From Acanthaster planci (taxonomy: Eukaryota > Echinodermata > Asteroidea > Valvatida > Acanthasteridae), in NCBI RefSeq assembly GCF_001949145.1, contig NW_019091358.1, positions 4,083,088-4,145,147 of the forward strand: a stretch of 62,060 nucleotides of DNA, written 5' to 3'. Position numbers and translations under genes: made by a program. This document shows positions 10,201-29,222 of the stretch, one piece after another (positions within the stretch are counted from its first letter, which is position 1; the number at the start of each line of letters is the position of its first letter). The notes below the pieces were generated by a model that saw nothing but the letters and a program-made list of their open reading frames with translations, was not told where the DNA came from and did no database searches.

Positions 10201-13200
10201 AGAAACTGAGCGAACTATTTCAAATGCTGTGAAGGTAGCAACTTCTGGAAAGGGCAGACAATGTAGGACATTTGGGTTTACCATCGAAGAGGCAGTGGAG
10301 GAGATACGATTCCGCATCGAGCAGAAGACACAGTTGACAGCCAGTGCAGGTCATTATCCATAGTATCTAACCTTGTGGCACCGTCTAGGCTCCTAGCAAG
10401 ATACTTTCTGTAATCTGTCCACACTCCTTTAATATAGGATTTCATAGCATTGGATGTTGAACTTACCTAGCTTTGACCTTGTCATGCAGGAGCTTTAGTT
10501 TGGGCAGTGTAGAAGTAAAAGTAAAAAGTCTTCCACAGTTTCTGTGGGCTAGAGTTTGTACAAGGATCGAGATAAATTTTGTTCACACTGTTGATATTCT
10601 TTCATGTACAGTTTTAAAATTTTGAACCATGTTGAGATTTTTTACAATGTTCTTGAGTTTTAACTTGGTTGCATTCTAGTCAAGTGACACTGACCCCTTC
10701 AACTGTTGATCATCACATGAATGTGAATCAAGTTGAAATCTTGGATGTGTTCTACATGTTCAACATAGCTATTTTGGATATTGGTTAAGGTTTTCAGCAA
10801 CTACAGATGCCCATCTTTTGCCTCGATCCTTATTTCCAGGTATTGCTCCAAATGTCATGCTGGCCAAGATTTGCTCGGACAAGAATAAGCCCAACGGGCA
10901 GTATCGGATTCAACCTGATCGGGAAGCTGTCATGGAGTTTATCCAAGTGCTGCCAATTCGCAAGGTCACAATTAAACAATGTTCTGGGTACCTCTTTTAG
11001 ATTTTGGTTATTTCAGTTAATGGGTTTGTCTCACAAACCTTAATTATGGTTCTTGAGTGTGAGGTCTTTCAGTCTCATCTTCCTTTATGATTCCAACCCA
11101 TTTTACAAGACGGAGGTTAATTTCAGTTGTATGGTGTAGATATTCATTTGAACAATCATAGGGAGGTTTTTTGTTGTGGAGCTCTTCCCTCAATTTGAAC
11201 ATGGAGGCTATGTATTGTTGGCATCTTCATGGTGTCCCAGAGGCTGTTTTTGTTATTTCAATTTAATTACAAAGAATGCTCAAAAGGTTTGCTTGAGCCT
11301 TTCCCGGGGATACAAAATGTTTTTCCTCTGAGAACGCATTGATGTATAACTTCTATTAACTTAGTTTCATACAAAACATTAAATAACTTATCCATTGTGC
11401 CCAGTAATGCCAACTGGGCTGGAATCACCAGTTCTTAACTCACAATCCTTACTGGTGAAGAATCTACATGTACCCTTAATTGGTACAAATGCCACAACTC
11501 CTAAAACCCCAACCCTAACCCTAACCCTACCCTAATTAATGTTGTGTTGACATTCCAGGTGTCTGGGATAGGGAAAGTCACAGAGAAGATGCTGTCGGCT
11601 CTAGGGGTACAGACCTGCACTGACCTCTACCAACAGAGGGCTCTGTTGCACCTCCTTTTCTCACAGATATCTTCGCAACACTTTTTGAGGATATCATTGG
11701 GGATAGGCTCGACAAAAGTTGAAAGGTACATGTTGTATCCATTGAATTTGTGTTCCGACTTGGCTTGACTGGTGTATATAAGCAAAGCTAAATTATCTAC
11801 ACATTAATATGAACCTTTATGGAACGTTCATTTGATGTTATCAAGACATTTTACTGAATGAAGTTATAGATAATTAAGTACAGGTCTTTCCAATGTGTGT
11901 ATTGGAAGAAGAGCCTGCAAATCTCTGTTTATTTACAAAGTTAAAATTGGAATGCTTTCAAATAAATTAGTCATTCAGAATTGGAGTTTGCTAATGGTTC
12001 CATTTTATAATGCCACACATTCAAACGTCATCTTCAAGGAGAGTTTGTTCTGATAGCAAATTCTGCCTCTGTTTCTAGAGACAGTGAGCGCAAGAGCATG
12101 AGTACTGAGCGGACGTTTGGTGAGCTGCACCGGCCAGCTGACCTGTACAGCAAATGTCATGAACTGTGTCAGGCACTGGCTGAGGATTTACAGAGTGAGG
12201 AACTGACTGTAAGTTAACCAGAAGAAACCAGGAAATACCGTGTACCTCCTCAGTGTAGTTTTCATAGAGTCGGGAGCAGAGCCAGTATGTTAGAAGTTGG
12301 TTGATTCTCTCCTGTGCCGCGAGGGTTTTTCTGTGGGTTCTCTGGGTTTCTTCCCCCTACAGCATTTCCAGTATCTGGCTGTGATCTGTGGGCAAATGTG
12401 GGTTGTTTGGCGACTGTTTAAAGGTGCCATCACTTGTCTATGGCTGGACTACATTGCTGCTGTGTACTTTGAATTTCAACCAAGAAAATAGAAATTTTTG
12501 AAATTGTTGTAAGCTCCGAGTTCCCTATCCATTATAGCAATGCCTAGCATATTGGCATCTTCACAGGATGAAACTGATGTGAGCTCTTCAGATAAAGTTC
12601 ATTGAGAACTCAAGAAAAGTGAAGTGGTACGAAGAGTCAGGTACCTTTAAGTCTCTGGTCTGCTTTTCGCAGGGTAAGACAGTCACCATCAAACTTAAGA
12701 CAGTCAAGTTTGAGGTCAAGACCAAAGCCTGCTCTGTTCCCACCTGCATCAGCTCGGCAGAGAGCATCTTCAGCGTGGCCAAGGATCTCTTGAGGGCCGA
12801 GATCAGTGCCTGCAAACCGGAACCGCTCCGTCTCAGGCTAATGGGTAAGCCCCATTGTGGCAAACATCCATGGCAAGGCTGTCGGAACTCCTGACAGCTG
12901 AAGTGTCTTCTAGGATTTGCAGATGGTGTTTGGAGGGAGACATGTCAGTCTACCTTTTGTGGATGTGGTTGTTTTGGTTCAAAACTGGACAAATATTCGC
13001 ATCATTTATTGTTGAGTGAAATTTGAATTCTACCTTCCATACAAATGTGCACAATTATAAGTGTATTGATGACACAAGTGAGTAAAGACAGACTCATATA
13101 AAGTACTCCTTGCCGAATCCCAACTAAACCGATAGTGACGTCCTTAAACTTACGAAATTAACTTAAATTGATGAAGAAGACTGTACTGCACATGCTTGAA

Positions 13201-15660
13201 GTTCTTATGTGGAAGTACCAGGTTTGGTTCCATAAATACACTGGGAACCTAATACAGGAACCTTAATATTTACTGCCCCTCAGATTGGAAGCAAGGAATT
13301 CCGCTTAAAAATGTCATCTGCCAGGATGAAGGGAATGTGCATGCTATTCATTCATTACACAGCCTTGAAATTTGACACATGTAAAACCAACTTGTTCATC
13401 TGGATCAGAATAAAGTTCTTGCCATGTAAAATTACAGCAAAACTATGAAAACAATTCACATTTCACCCAACTTCACCCCAATATCCTTTGGCCGTACTCG
13501 GGATGATATAAGGCGTGATAATGCCAAAGGGAGACTTTATACCTAACTTGTACTTGTGTACTTTCTTTTCACCAGGGGTCAGGCTGTCTAATCTCCAACC
13601 ATGCGGTGCCGCAACCAACAAGCAAGGCAACATCACAGAGTTCTTCAGGAAACAACGGCAAACCCCAGCTCTCCAGTCTCAACAGTTACCGAAGATGCAG
13701 CCGGGGATCAGCAACGGTGAGGAGAGACCAAAGTCGCAGAATACAGCAACCGTAAATATTTCGTCCAATTCACCTCACAAGAGGGTGGGAACTGACTTGG
13801 CCAATGCTGTATTGGAGCCCGAACTGTCCACATCCAAGGCACACATGGATGTTTCCGTCTCTCAGTCACATCCAAGAGACCTGGAATCATGGCAGCTGTC
13901 GGAGGAAAGGACAAGGGATGATTTAACGATTGCGGAAAATCACAAGCATACTGCAGAAACTGGAGAGGTTCCCAAGGGGTTGTTGGTTGCATCATCTGAT
14001 CTGCTCTGTCCTGTCTGCAATGTCCCACAGCCATGCACTGACCTGGAGGCCTTCAATGAGCACGTGGACTTGTGTCTGAATCGCAGGGCAATACGAGATA
14101 TGCTCAAACAGCAGGGTAAGTAAGTAGAAGAAAGTTTTCACGTGTTGTTTGTAGGTCTTTTCAGTATTAAAGTTCCGTTGCATTTTATTTTCAAAGAGAT
14201 AATCAGAAAATATCTCAGGTTGACTAATGGCTAGTGTTTGCAACTCCCACTCACGGGGACAAGGGTTCAAATCCAGCGGCTGGAGGTACGTTGTGACCAT
14301 GGGCAAGTAACTTTACCCTTACTTGCCGCCTTCCACCCTGGAGTTCAAATAGGTACTGATTAGGGTAGAGAAGGTTACATTTGAGTATCTGTTTGCATTG
14401 AAAATGGCAGCAATGAGCTGCATAATGAGCCAAGACGGTTTTTAGCAATATTTATGGCCTTGATACCCATAAATATATTCAGTGCCTCAGTCTAGTGTCG
14501 AGGGTAATTTAACCCTAACCCTCCTCAATCCTTCACCTGTTGGAGGACTGTTAGGGTTAAAGTGTACTTTATAAATAATATTATTTGACAATTGACAGCT
14601 TCTGAGGAGATGCCTACTACTAGCCGGAGTTCTACATCCCCAGCCAAAGGAAAAAGGTATGAATGGTAAAAAAAGCAAACAGAAAAGCTAGTACTAAAGA
14701 TACAGTAAACTCCGACTAAGTCGGCATCGCCTAACCCGTCATATCGTCCAAGTCGGCTGTTTGACAAAACTCCAGATCGTCTGTAATGCATTCCCATTGA
14801 AAATTTCATTTCCTAATCGACATTTATAGGTTATCATGTCGTGTAAGTCGGCATGTTTTAATTGATCCCTTTGGTATAAGTTTCCTTCAACGCAGTTGCC
14901 AAGAAGTGCCAGCATGAGTACATCAATACCAATAACCCCTCTAGTGCTATACGCATGCGCTCTGTCCATTTGCTTTGTCCTTAGGGGCACATGATCAATT
15001 ATCGAATTTGCAGTCCATGAGGATAATAAGCGAGAACGAATTTGCTGGGATCGACCATGGAGGTAGAGATAAACCAGGGTAAATCAAAGCCATTGAATTA
15101 GTGCAAAGAATCACAATGTACATGGGCAATACATGTGTACATGTTAAGTCGGCAAAATGACGACTTACAGCACAAGTCGGCATTCACGTAAGTCGTCATA
15201 ATTTCTGGAGTCCTTAGAGTGCCGACTTAGCCGGAGTTTACTGTACTTGCCTCATTTGCTCCCTCTGTGAGACATGCTCAAGTACATGTAGAAATCAAAA
15301 TCCTGTGACACTAGACTCAGTTTTTCTGATGAAAAATCAACTGATGGAATTTTCCTCCCGTAGCAGGAATGTTTGAATTTCAAGCTCACCATTCTGAAAG
15401 CTGAAATAATTTTATTTTCAGTGCTGTAAATAGATACTGAAGACACTGACTGCATTATATTCCAAGGATTTTGTAAATATCCTTTTTCTCGCTCTTGATA
15501 CTGAAAGGTCTTTTGTGATATGATTGTTTTTCAGATTGCTTTCCTTGTAATTTCTGTTCCAAATTTGCTTTACAGGAGTTTGTCTGGCCCCAAGTCAGCG
15601 GCAAAACGACGCAAACAGGAGGTGACACAGACCAACACGCTGGACAAATTCTTCAGCTGA
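7260..15660 (+). CDS. POLK: DNA polymerase kappa (Y-family translesion polymerase), complete, 12 exons
   Basis: Inserts and extends opposite bulky minor-groove lesions during translesion synthesis in the nucleus. Coding exons: 7260-7404, 7860-7989, 8316-8427, 8879-9031, 9674-10349, 10840-10964, 11559-11725, 12079-12208, 12673-12844, 13576-14115, 14599-14656, 15576-15660. All phases join, giving 830 residues (human 870). Landmarks: N-clasp [20 protein letters not shown]; catalytic D151 and D153 in [16 protein letters not shown]242/E243 in MSLDEAY; helix-hairpin-helix [12 protein letters not shown]; little-finger region [15 protein letters not shown]; internal PIP-like QGNITEFF (620-627); one UBZ4 zinc finger (C748, C751, H766, C770); C-terminal PIP-like TLDKFFS. 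Exon 1 adds an acidic N-terminus of 48 residues that I do not recognise; a shorter start is MSRM at 7892. Three donors read GTCAGA, GTCATT and GTCACA. Divergent from CERT1, convergent with RIOK2. Confidence 0.95.
8495..8560. repeat. Possible single transposon end (AGTAGCGTAGCTGAGGGGGG)
   Basis: In POLK intron 3 a GTAGCGTAGC word followed by a G-run resembles the termini of the element at 56597-56762 (GGGGCGTAGCC / GCTACGCCTC). Only one end was found, so this is a fragment or chance. Confidence 0.3.
9032..13575 (+). other. POLK introns 4-9, mostly featureless
   Basis: The introns between these exons (9032-9673, 10350-10839, 10965-11558, 11726-12078, 12209-12672, 12845-13575) hold AT-rich unique-looking sequence. 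Apart from the short CCCTAA run at about 11504-11532, I saw no RNA gene or transposon ends. Open frames here are extensions of exons or chance frames. Confidence 0.5.
11504..11532. repeat. Short interstitial CCCTAA (telomere-type) run
   Basis: About three consecutive CCCTAA units with imperfect flanking units, just upstream of POLK exon 7. CCCTAA is the animal telomere repeat. Because TTAACCCTAA is also the terminus of a transposon family in this window, it could instead be a transposon relic. Confidence 0.5.
14222..14345 (+). repeat. tRNA-derived SINE fragment with CORE-like segment
   Basis: In POLK intron 10 an RNA polymerase III B-box GGTTCAAATCC (14265-14275) follows a weak A-box-like stretch. 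After it comes GACCATGGGCAAGTAACTTT, resembling the conserved TGGGCAAGTCACTTAACCC segment of CORE/MIR-type SINEs. No intact tRNA cloverleaf was found, so this is a SINE and not a tRNA gene. Confidence 0.55.
14509..14560. mobile_element. 52 bp TTAA-type mini-MITE (piggyBac-like ends)
   Basis: Bounded by TTAACCCTAAC at the left and GTTAGGGTTAA at the right, with almost nothing between the inverted ends. It has the same terminal sequence and TTAA boundary as the elements at 31385-31526, 48194-48514 and 49329-49664. It ends about 40 bp before POLK exon 11. Confidence 0.6.
14701..15245. mobile_element. Tc1/pogo-type MITE in POLK intron 11
   Basis: 545 bp flanked by TA on both sides. The left end is CAGTAAACTCCGACTAAGTC. 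The right end is its reverse complement, GACTTAGCCGGAGTTTACTG. Subterminal GTAAGTCGGCAT-type words recur inside (near 14838, 15170 and 15188). The CAGT start with TA target duplication fits the Tc1/mariner-pogo superfamily. No transposase was seen, so it is non-autonomous. Confidence 0.8.
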
Positions 15661-15809
15661 TGTTGTGAGCACTTACTTCATTCATGTGGAAAAAACATTC
15701 AGTCAATTGAATTTCAGTCAGCACTGTTAATGATAGCCACAGCCTTAGAGTTGACAGGTAGCTCAAAGCTTACAAAAATGAGAAATGACGACAATATGAA
15801 AAATGTCTT

Positions 15810-15815
15810 AATAAA
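15810..15815 (+). terminator. Candidate POLK polyadenylation signal
   Basis: Perfect AATAAA 150 bases after the POLK stop codon, followed by a GT-rich stretch (GTGTGCTGG). Confidence 0.55.
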
Positions 15816-16258
15816 GTGTGCTGGACTTGCCAAAGTCCAATGAACTGTCATGCACTAAAAAATAAGCGAGGTCACTGAATGTGCTTCAGCTTTTTTTGAA
15901 TGAGTTGTACAGATTTCTATGCAGTAACGAAACTGAATGAAAAGCCTGAAATATGTTGTATATTTGAATGAATTACAAAGAAGTGCAGGTGTAACCGAGG
16001 GAAATGTGTGATCTTGGAAGACAACACACTTCAATAAAAAATGCTGAATCTATGAAATATTGAAGATGGAACAAAATTGTGTTTTTAAATTGCCACTTAA
16101 AAACATAAAAATGAAGTCTCTGGTGACCTGATTCCTGTGTTAAACCATGGTACCTCATGGACAGACAGTGTCAAGGCTTTTACGACACGAGCATTTTTCT
16201 CTTTGACACGTGAAACTTCCAAGCAGAAGATGAACCACTACAAGGGAGATATGCCTTT

Positions 16259-16432
16259 AGGCTGATTCAAAATTCAGGTGAACGCAAAAGGAATGAAAAT
16301 TGGACGTCATGAAAAATTTCCAGGGAAACTGCCTCGAACTGAAATGGGTTCAACTGGTGCGAATTACAGCGTGAATATTTCATCTGAGGTCACAAATTCA
16401 CATTTATTTTTGCGTCAAGTATGAACCAGCCT
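16259..16432. mobile_element. MITE with AGGCTGATTCA/TGAACCAGCCT ends
   Basis: 174 bp with inverted ends AGGCTGATTCA and TGAACCAGCCT, non-coding, and related by its termini to 3766-4077. It lies immediately beyond the RIOK2 stop codon. The AATAAA proposed as the RIOK2 polyadenylation signal (minus strand, 16408-16403) is inside it. Confidence 0.55.
16403..16408 (-). terminator. Candidate RIOK2 polyadenylation signal
   Basis: AATAAA on the minus strand, 64 bases downstream of the RIOK2 stop codon, inside a MITE. It is the nearest consensus signal to the stop. Confidence 0.4.
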
Positions 16433-16471
16433 TTCCATGGAACTGAGTTTGTTAATGAGACGTAGCCCGAC

Positions 16472-25104
<8,633 letters not shown>

Positions 25105-25699
25105 GCCGGACTCACAAAAGATCAAAAATTATACACGAAAAACGAAGGCCAGGCGTCAATTCATGGGACTTCCAACACCATGAGTTGAACACTGCGTAAA
25201 GCATGTAAAGCGACAGCATGCATGCAGCATGCAAGATCTAGCTAGCACACATGGCATAAACTTGTGGTGCGATGATTTTTCACTCACGACGTATACAGGT
25301 ATAGCGCCGCCTTGCGGCGCTGCACGACATCTACGATCTTTGTACGGAAGCATCTTTAGGACATAATCCCCACATTATTGCCCATTCGCCCGGAGCATGT
25401 TTCGTCCAAGTGCATGAGTAATTCGCCCGTTAGGAATTAATAGTATTTTGATTGGTGGTTCAGTATCACACCCAGGTGCTAAAAACTTTTGCCGGGCATA
25501 TTTTCATTAATTTATCAGTTTATTAGATTACTATTTCGCCCGGCGGTGTAGACGGTAAATCTGTCTCCTGCTGGTATGATTGTCGGGGGGGGGGGGCACA
25601 GACTATGTGAAAATGTACATTTGTACACCCCACGTACACCCCTCACATAAGAAATTGGAGAAAGGAAAAAAAATCTTCTGAAAGTCCGTTCGAGTTTGC

Positions 25700-26514
25700 A
25701 ACGCGAAATCTGTCGACCCAATGCGTATTTGGAAATGGTCGACAAACTTCGTGCATTGTGATTGGCCAACGCCCTGCATACTCTTGGAGGCGCACGATTG
25801 TGAATTGCCCCTATTGGTGGGGGACGGGGAGGGGAGACTATTTGTCCCCTTAACCTTTTCATGAAACTAAATAAAGTGACGTGACAGAGGGCGCTAGTCA
25901 CTTGGCGCGGTGCGAAATTATCATAGACATAAATATCTATGTCTGTGGAAGTTATAGATGTCGCTCTGCGGCCCAGTAAGCTAGAGAGGCAGATGTTAGG
26001 CGCGCATAGCTGTGTGTTAAGCGAGCGCAGCGCATAGGCTGCGCCTTGTGTGTAGTGCGATAGGGCAGCGAAAGTCACTGCTTGGTCACGTGAGAGCGTA
26101 CGCGGGCGTGGCCACAGCAGCGCGAAGGCTATATAAAGCGCGGGCAGGATGGAAAGGGGAAAGTCACTAGCCTGGTGTGACTGTGCTTAAGTCCCAAGTG
26201 GTTTGTGTGTCGTTGAGGGGCTCGGTAGGTTGAGGGGCTAATTGGTGGTGCGTTACATATAGTTCCTGATAGGAGCTTGCGGTCGATGCAAGGGCGGATT
26301 GCTATCTCGTGACGTGAGTTGCGTGTAGTGCAGCCGTGACAATAAGCCCCGTAGACTTGCTAAAGTCCCTGATTCGGCACTGGATGCCCACACTTAATAC
26401 GGGCGATTCGCAATAGTGCGCCACCAAGAGTTTGCAATGCCTTGGCCAATCATAATGCGCAAAATTTGTCGACCCTTTCCAAACACGCATTGGGTCGACC
26501 AATTTCTGGGCGTA
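25700..26514. repeat. Inverted repeat with about 100 bp arms enclosing a promoter-like segment
   Basis: Left arm about 25700-25810 and right arm about 26400-26514 are roughly 85% reverse complementary. Both carry GTCGACCCAATGCGT, GGTCGACAAA, TGATTGGCCAA (an inverted CCAAT box) and GGCGCAC. The 590 bp between holds a CACGTG at 26088, GGGCGTGGCC at 26104 and TATATAAAG at 26130. It is probably a non-autonomous DNA transposon, but no clear target duplication was found. Confidence 0.7.
26088..26160 (+). promoter_or_regulatory. TATA-type core promoter candidate
   Basis: CACGTG E-box at 26088, GC/KLF-type box GGGCGTGGCC at 26104-26113, and TATATAAAG at 26130-26138 in a GC-rich setting, all facing right. 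No coding sequence follows closely. It may drive a transposon transcript, an upstream UBE2R exon, or nothing. Confidence 0.35.
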
Positions 26515-28987
26515 GTCCGGTCACGTATAATCACAGTCCCCTTCAATTGCGCTCTCTGCTGGTATATTTGTTGACTGTGTTGATGAAAAAACCAGCCGCT
26601 TGTTAATTGTTGTATATAAGTCAGGCGTCCAGGCGAAGTTTATTTCAAGTCAGATCTGTCCAGGTAAGTTTCGACCAATCAGATTAGCCATCATCTCGAC
26701 GAAGACCAACTTTCTTGGAGGACGCCCAACAGACTCGTCCCTAGCCGCTCAGGGACTCTCCAGCGTGCCGTGCGACGCGCCGCGAGAAGGAGGGCGCCCT
26801 CTCCCTCGACGGAGGGGCGCGGCGTCACAACAAAAAAATCTAGGGTAAATAGGCCTACAGTCGATTCATTATTATGATAAAATAAAAATTGGAAAATGAA
26901 AAAGCCCTGCAAGCCTGCAAGATCAGAGCATGTGCTTTAAAAAATAGTTGAAGAGGTGTGACATTGCCTCAGGTTGTACCACAAAACATCACTTCAGACT
27001 CCAAATTTCCTTAGACCATTATTACGTGTTAGAGTTGCTAGAGTTTTGCGCTTCACGCTCGCATTAGTTCTTTGCCCCCCCCCACTTTTTAAAAGCAAAT
27101 AACGCCCTGGCCCCCTGCAAAATGTGCCCAGGTTTTAAGGCACTGTTGCCCAGGCGAAATAGTAATGTCCTTTGCGAAATATTCGGCCCAATTTTTTTTA
27201 ATGCCATGTCCTAAATATTCTTTTGTAGAATTGAGCTTAAAATAGTATTTATTGAATCAACACAAGAGCCTGTCAGTGCAGTGGGATTGTGTAACCCATT
27301 TTTGGGATGATAAATTAATGTTATCACGTGCCTGTTCAGTTTTTCGTTTATTTCCCCCATATTTATGAAAGGAAAAGGTAGAGAAGAGCCCTGTACCAAT
27401 TACAGTTTTAGAATTTGTAAAGAGAAAATGGAAAAGCGAAACTATACCACTTACTCTTTTGACAACTCATCTGATAAGAAATGAAAGAAACAAAGAAACA
27501 ATGAACGTTTACGGTTTTATAGTCAGTTTTTGGAAAAAAGGAAAACGTTTCGAATTAGAGTATTCATTTTAAAAATGCATTTGCCACAAAACGAACAAGA
27601 AACCATTTTCTGTTCATAACTTGAATAAAAACCCACAACTCGTGATAGGTTTGTTTACAAAATACAGAAAAGATTGTATTACTTAATTTCTTTTCTAGCA
27701 CAAACATGACAACATGAACATTTACAGATAACGACAAACGCTTTGCCAAATCAAAACATAACAAAAGGTAACAGTCAAATGGAAAACGAAACTCCTTATT
27801 TAATTCAAGGGGAGGGGTTATATATCCTTCACCCGCGGCAAGCTCCCGGGACACGAAAGCAGCAGTAATGATGAAACTGCATATGAAAAAAGGAAGTACA
27901 AAAAACAACATCATCAGTAATAGAGACTTAGAAGGACCTTCCTTCTAGTGAGGCACATCATGGAGCTATAAAATTTGTATAATTGTGTTTCGGTGATTAC
28001 TGTACACAGTTTGGTTCTGCTGTATTGTGAACATGTGTAACAAATTTTGAAAGCACTGTTTAGCAGGTTTTTCAAAATATTGCAGATGTGTTTAAAACTT
28101 TCAGTTGTATTTTCTGATGGATTTTTCCTACTGAACATAATCCAGGGAAACCTTGTCCAATGCTGCGGTATATCGATTGGTCATCAACGACCTTTACACA
28201 CACAACTGATTTGTTACGTTTGTTACACAAACGACCGTGTCCTCGATTACTTTTTTCCTTTGGATTTCAATAATAGCGACCTCAATAGTTCATAGATCGG
28301 CAGTCAATAAACCTTCACTACGGGGGCCTACACTAGACACAGTGCAATCAGGTTTTCGATCCCAATTTAGAATTTATTGCAAACTTGATGGTGAAAGCAC
28401 AAACTTCAAGGCACTTGATCAGAAATCATTTATTTATGATAATCTTAGCACTTTTCATGAAAATCAAAGCACTAAATATCACTTTAACAAGCAGTGCATA
28501 CACTTTCGCTGAATTTGTGAGTTATCTTGTATTCTCTCTGTGGCATAAATTAACAAGTGTATTTTGGGGACGGGGGATGGCCCTCTCTTTGTCTCCCACA
28601 GGTGCGACAGTGGCTTGGCTAAGACTAGGCTCAAAAAAAAGGGGGGGAGAAGACGGTGTTGCGAATTGTCCAAATTCGGGCTAGAAAAAAGTAGTAGAAA
28701 CGTTAGCCTCGATCATGGGGGTAAGCCTCGTGAGACCTGAGAGCTACCTTGGCTATCTGCAATATAGCTTGTCGAGCCTTGATAAGATTGTAAACGCATG
28801 GCGTCAAAAAGCCCCTATTTTTGCCGCTGGTTTGAAGTGCTTCTCTACTTTTGACGTTTAATTGTCCTTGTATCCTGCATCTGCTTTTAAGCATTAAATT
28901 TTTTTCTTTAAGCGTGCATTCGGGGCCCTCGTGCTCTGTCCGATAAGGTTTTCGGCCTTGATCGGTCATTTCCGGACATCCTTTCTA

Positions 28988-28995
28988 TGACGTCA
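28988..28995. promoter_or_regulatory. Consensus CRE (TGACGTCA) upstream of UBE2R
   Basis: The palindromic CREB/ATF site TGACGTCA lies 235 bases before the UBE2R start codon, a typical proximal-promoter distance. Its regulatory role is inferred from position and sequence only. Confidence 0.5.
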
Positions 28996-29222
28996 TACCT
29001 ACTTTCGCCATTGCAACAACATACACACGGGCACTCTGATCATCAGTGCACTGTACAGTCAGTAACAGCTAGCAGTCCATAGATACAGTAGTGCACGGCA
29101 TACAGTACATTGTACGTACACACAAGAAACTGAAGCTGAATTTTCTGGTATCACGAAAGTATCCAATTGGACCTTTTTTTGTGTTGAAAAACGGTAGGCA
29201 AAAAATCTTCAAGACGGTGGAG

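Larger units (their letters stand above)
15661..16471. other. POLK/RIOK2 convergent intergenic region with both 3' ends
   Basis: About 0.8 kb between the stop codons of POLK and RIOK2. Plus-strand AATAAA at 15810-15815, and another near 16033, can serve POLK. A minus-strand AATAAA at 16408-16403 can serve RIOK2 with a 3' UTR of under 100 bases. The interval also holds the MITE at 16259-16432. Confidence 0.6.
25105..29222. other. RIOK2/UBE2R divergent intergenic region
   Basis: 4.1 kb between opposed start codons, with the inverted repeat at 25700-26514, two TATA-like motifs (26130 and about 26613) and a consensus CRE at 28988. A GC-rich block lies at 26700-26825. The 187-codon minus-strand frame at 25515-26078 runs through the inverted repeat and has no recognisable domain. 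26900-28700 is AT-rich with nothing recognised. Confidence 0.5.

Noticed and set aside
11504-11532. Chromosome end or telomere fusion site
   Set aside because: Only about three units, inside an intact POLK intron.
25515-26078. 187-codon minus-strand open frame
   Set aside because: It runs across one arm of the inverted repeat and GC-rich promoter-like sequence, has no recognisable domain, and its N-terminal half is low-complexity.
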